Of a stretch of 64,000 nucleotides of DNA, positions 62,354 to 64,000 are shown piece after piece. Numbering within the stretch: position 1 is the stretch's first letter; each line of letters begins with the position of its first letter. The DNA is from JANYJZ01 sp964523395 (lineage in GTDB: Bacteria; Bacteroidota; Ignavibacteria; UBA10030; SZUA-254). The notes beneath the pieces are model-generated. The model saw only the letters and a list, made by a program, of their open reading frames with translations, did no database searches and was not told the origin of the DNA. The stretch spans positions 90,183 through 154,182 of the forward strand of contig CAZFXS010000009.1 in NCBI GenBank assembly GCA_964523395.1, given 5' to 3'. The position numbers and the translations under genes are program-made.

Positions 62354-62761
62354 ATGAAACAAATTTATCTCTTCCTGGTGTTATCTTTCATTGTCTGCTC
62401 ATGCGTCAGTGTCGATTACATCGGAAAATCATATCCCTCCACTTCACACGTAGAGGTATACATGGATGAAAATGATATTACCGCACCGTATGAAGTCATG
62501 GGCGAACTTATCGCGGAAACAGACGACAACTTCTTCATTAATGCAGAAAAAATGCAGAACAAACTGATGGAAGAAGCAAGACAGAAAGGCGCGGACGCCA
62601 TCATCCTGGGTAGTCTTCAAAAACGGGTCAGCGGCGAAGGTACAACAACATCCAGCGAAACCAAGATTAAAGATGACAAAATCAAGACAACCGAACAATC
62701 CGAAACGCACGTCAATGAGAAGAAAGAGCTGCGTGCACGGTTGATTAAGTTCAAGAAATAA
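62354..62761 (+). CDS. Small lipoprotein, unknown
   Basis: The 135-residue protein has a signal peptide with a lipobox-like IVCSC, a short domain with YEVMGELIAETDD and RQKGADAIILGSL (a strand-helix pattern like YbjQ/DUF4156-type proteins), and a charged Lys/Glu/Thr tail. Probably periplasmic. It lies 18 bp after the transporter gene and 11 bp before the Rieske oxygenase gene. Confidence 0.7.
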   Translation: MKQIYLFLVLSFIVCSCVSVDYIGKSYPSTSHVEVYMDENDITAPYEVMGELIAETDDNFFINAEKMQNKLMEEARQKGADAIILGSLQKRVSGEGTTTSSETKIKDDKIKTTEQSETHVNEKKELRARLIKFKK

Positions 62762-62772
62762 TCCGTCACGGT

Positions 62773-63876
62773 ATGCCTGACACCACCACGTTTCCGGATT
62801 TCGACAAGCGGGATCTGGAAATCATTCCCATCGAACGCTCCGAAACAATTCCCTCACGCTGGTACACAGCTCCTCAGATGCTGGATGTCGACAACGACAT
62901 TATCTTTTCGAAAACATGGCAGTATGTCGGAAACACTGCGGCAGTCGCAAATCCCGGAAATTACTCTACAGCAACCGTTGCCGGTAATCCCATTATTATC
63001 GTTCGGGGTAAGGATAATATTCTAAGAGCATTTTACAATGTATGCCGTCATCGTGGCGGACCCCTGGCTCTCGACGAACAAGGAACATGCAATGTTCTCC
63101 AATGCAAGTATCATGGCTGGACGTATTTACTTGATGGTAGCCTGCGCGGCGTGCCGAAGTTTGACCGTGCCGAGCTGTTTGACAAGAAAGATTTCGGGCT
63201 TGTGCCGATCGAAATAGCTGAATGGGAAGGACTGCTGTTTGTCAATTTATCCGGTGACAAAGAAAGTAAACTATATTCAGTTTTTCATGGAATCAAGGAA
63301 CGGATTTCACCTATCGTACTTCGCTCGAGAAAATTCGCCCGGCGGATTGTGTATCAGGTGAACTGCAACTGGAAAGTATACGTCGATAATTATCTTGAAG
63401 GGTATCACCTTCCTCTCGTCCACCCCGAGCTTTGCAATCTTCTTGATTACCAGCAATATGTAACCGAGACATTCGAAAATTATTCCCTGCAGTTCAGTCC
63501 GTTCACGGGCAAGGATAATGTGTACGGCAACGCGAACGGTGAAGCATTTTATTATTTCGTCTTCCCGAATTTTATGCTGAATATTCTACCGGGACGGCTT
63601 CAGACGAATCTTGTTATTCCTACCGCACACAATAAAACAAATGTCATCTTCGATTATTACTATGATGATGTTTCATCGCCTTCGGCAATCAAACTCATTG
63701 AAGACGATATTGCCTACAGCGATAAAGTTCAGCAGGAGGACATTGAGATCTGTGAGCGTGTTCAACGAGGATTGGAATCCAAAGCGTATGATAAGGGAAG
63801 ATTTTCTGTGGAAATGGAACAGGGAGTATACCATTTTCAATCGTTATTAAAGAAGGAGTATTCTAAAGTCAAATAA
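62773..63876 (+). CDS. Rieske non-heme iron oxygenase alpha subunit
   Basis: The 367-residue protein has a Rieske [2Fe-2S] site (C91-x-H93 and C111-x2-H114 in VCRHRGG and QCKYHGW) and the mononuclear iron site (VDNYLEGYHLPLVHP with H212, H217; bridging D205). A late EDIEICERVQRGL segment is typical of the family. Relatives act on aromatic acids, carnitine or choline. No reductase or beta subunit is visible in the window, so the substrate and electron donor are unknown. Confidence 0.92.
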   Translation: MPDTTTFPDFDKRDLEIIPIERSETIPSRWYTAPQMLDVDNDIIFSKTWQYVGNTAAVANPGNYSTATVAGNPIIIVRGKDNILRAFYNVCRHRGGPLALDEQGTCNVLQCKYHGWTYLLDGSLRGVPKFDRAELFDKKDFGLVPIEIAEWEGLLFVNLSGDKESKLYSVFHGIKERISPIVLRSRKFARRIVYQVNCNWKVYVDNYLEGYHLPLVHPELCNLLDYQQYVTETFENYSLQFSPFTGKDNVYGNANGEAFYYFVFPNFMLNILPGRLQTNLVIPTAHNKTNVIFDYYYDDVSSPSAIKLIEDDIAYSDKVQQEDIEICERVQRGLESKAYDKGRFSVEMEQGVYHFQSLLKKEYSKVK

Positions 63877-63891
63877 CAATCGCATTTGACT

Positions 63892-63907
63892 GGGGGGGGG
63901 GGGGGGG
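63892..63907. repeat. G16 homopolymer
   Basis: Sixteen consecutive G residues begin 15 bp after the oxygenase stop codon. Homopolymers this long are rare in bacterial chromosomes and prone to slippage. Assembly artefact is possible. Confidence 0.9.
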
Positions 63908-63920
63908 AATGGAAACAAAA

Positions 63921-63950
63921 AATTCACCACAAAGGCACAAAGACTCAAAT
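63921..63950. repeat. CACAAAG-type intergenic repeat, last copy
   Basis: CACCACAAAGGCACAAAGAC at the window end matches the repeat at 41531-41560. Confidence 0.5.
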
Positions 63951-64000
63951 TGAACATTTCGTGATTAATAAAACCAATAACAATACAAATGACGAAATGA

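Noticed and set aside
1..64000. tRNA, rRNA, CRISPR array, prophage or insertion sequence
   Set aside because: Gaps between genes were read for tRNA-like arms, regular spaced repeats, integrase or transposase motifs; none was convincing.

Overview
The window looks like chromosomal DNA of a Gram-negative bacterium of the Fibrobacteres-Chlorobi-Bacteroidetes group, most likely the Ignavibacteria side. Four secreted proteins end in a type IX secretion (T9SS) sorting domain of the NYPNPFNP...SGVYFYKL type. There are many lipoproteins and outer-membrane barrels, and GC is intermediate. The one promoter that can be read clearly (lexA: TTGACA, 17 bp, TATATT) is an ordinary sigma-70 promoter rather than the Bacteroidetes -33/-7 type. 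No tRNA, rRNA, CRISPR array, transposase or integrase is visible.

Layout. 1-7.1 kb (minus strand): an edge-truncated secreted protein, a two-HKD phospholipase D-like protein, a four-gene signalling operon (small secreted protein, polytopic membrane protein, PAS histidine kinase, NarL-type response regulator) and a coiled-coil lipoprotein. 7.5-11.7 kb (plus): an overlapping trehalose operon with a DUF5752 protein, trehalose synthase TreT and an OtsA-OtsB fusion. 12-15 kb: a small barrel protein, then a minus-strand ECF sigma / anti-sigma-like / DUF4097 operon. 15.1-21 kb: lexA with a palindromic operator, a small protein, a DUF72 protein, an HMCES/YedK-type protein, and an overlapping cassette of a P-loop-less RecA-fold protein, an 89-residue protein and a family B DNA polymerase whose proofreading motifs are lost. 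This is the most interesting part of the window and resembles a DNA-damage mutagenesis cassette. 21-24 kb: two tandem paralogous T9SS cargo proteins. 24.2-30.1 kb: a TolC / HlyD / ABC efflux system with two MacB-type permeases. 30.2-34.9 kb: CCA-adding-type nucleotidyltransferase, Gfo/Idh/MocA oxidoreductase, GT-C glycosyltransferase and HAD phosphatase.

34.9-40.4 kb is an accessory stretch rich in palindromic and degenerate repeats with orphan genes: a secreted HExxH protein, membrane proteins, a possible nuclease, a lipoprotein and a DHFR-like reductase. 40.4-42.6 kb holds butyrate kinase and phosphate butyryltransferase. 42.7-46.6 kb is a run of unrecognised lipoproteins and membrane proteins. 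46.7-51 kb has an MBL-fold protein lacking one metal-ligand His, a T9SS cargo protein and a TM2 / DUF2752 / DUF4870-like / M48 peptidase group. 51-54.8 kb has a class I (DhnA-type) aldolase, an RlmI-like methyltransferase and two exported proteins. 54.9-59 kb (minus) has uvrA, a barrel protein and a Spy/CpxP-like protein. 59-64 kb has a small membrane protein, a two-anchor membrane protein, an SGNH lipoprotein, an SLC13 transporter, a lipoprotein and a Rieske oxygenase, followed by a G16 homopolymer.

Functionally the window joins genome maintenance (lexA, YedK-like, PolB cassette, uvrA), stress protection (two trehalose routes, ECF sigma, Spy-like), envelope export and efflux, and some central metabolism. 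Start codons were moved inward from the longest frame wherever a ribosome-binding site, a gene overlap or a family N-terminus argued for it.
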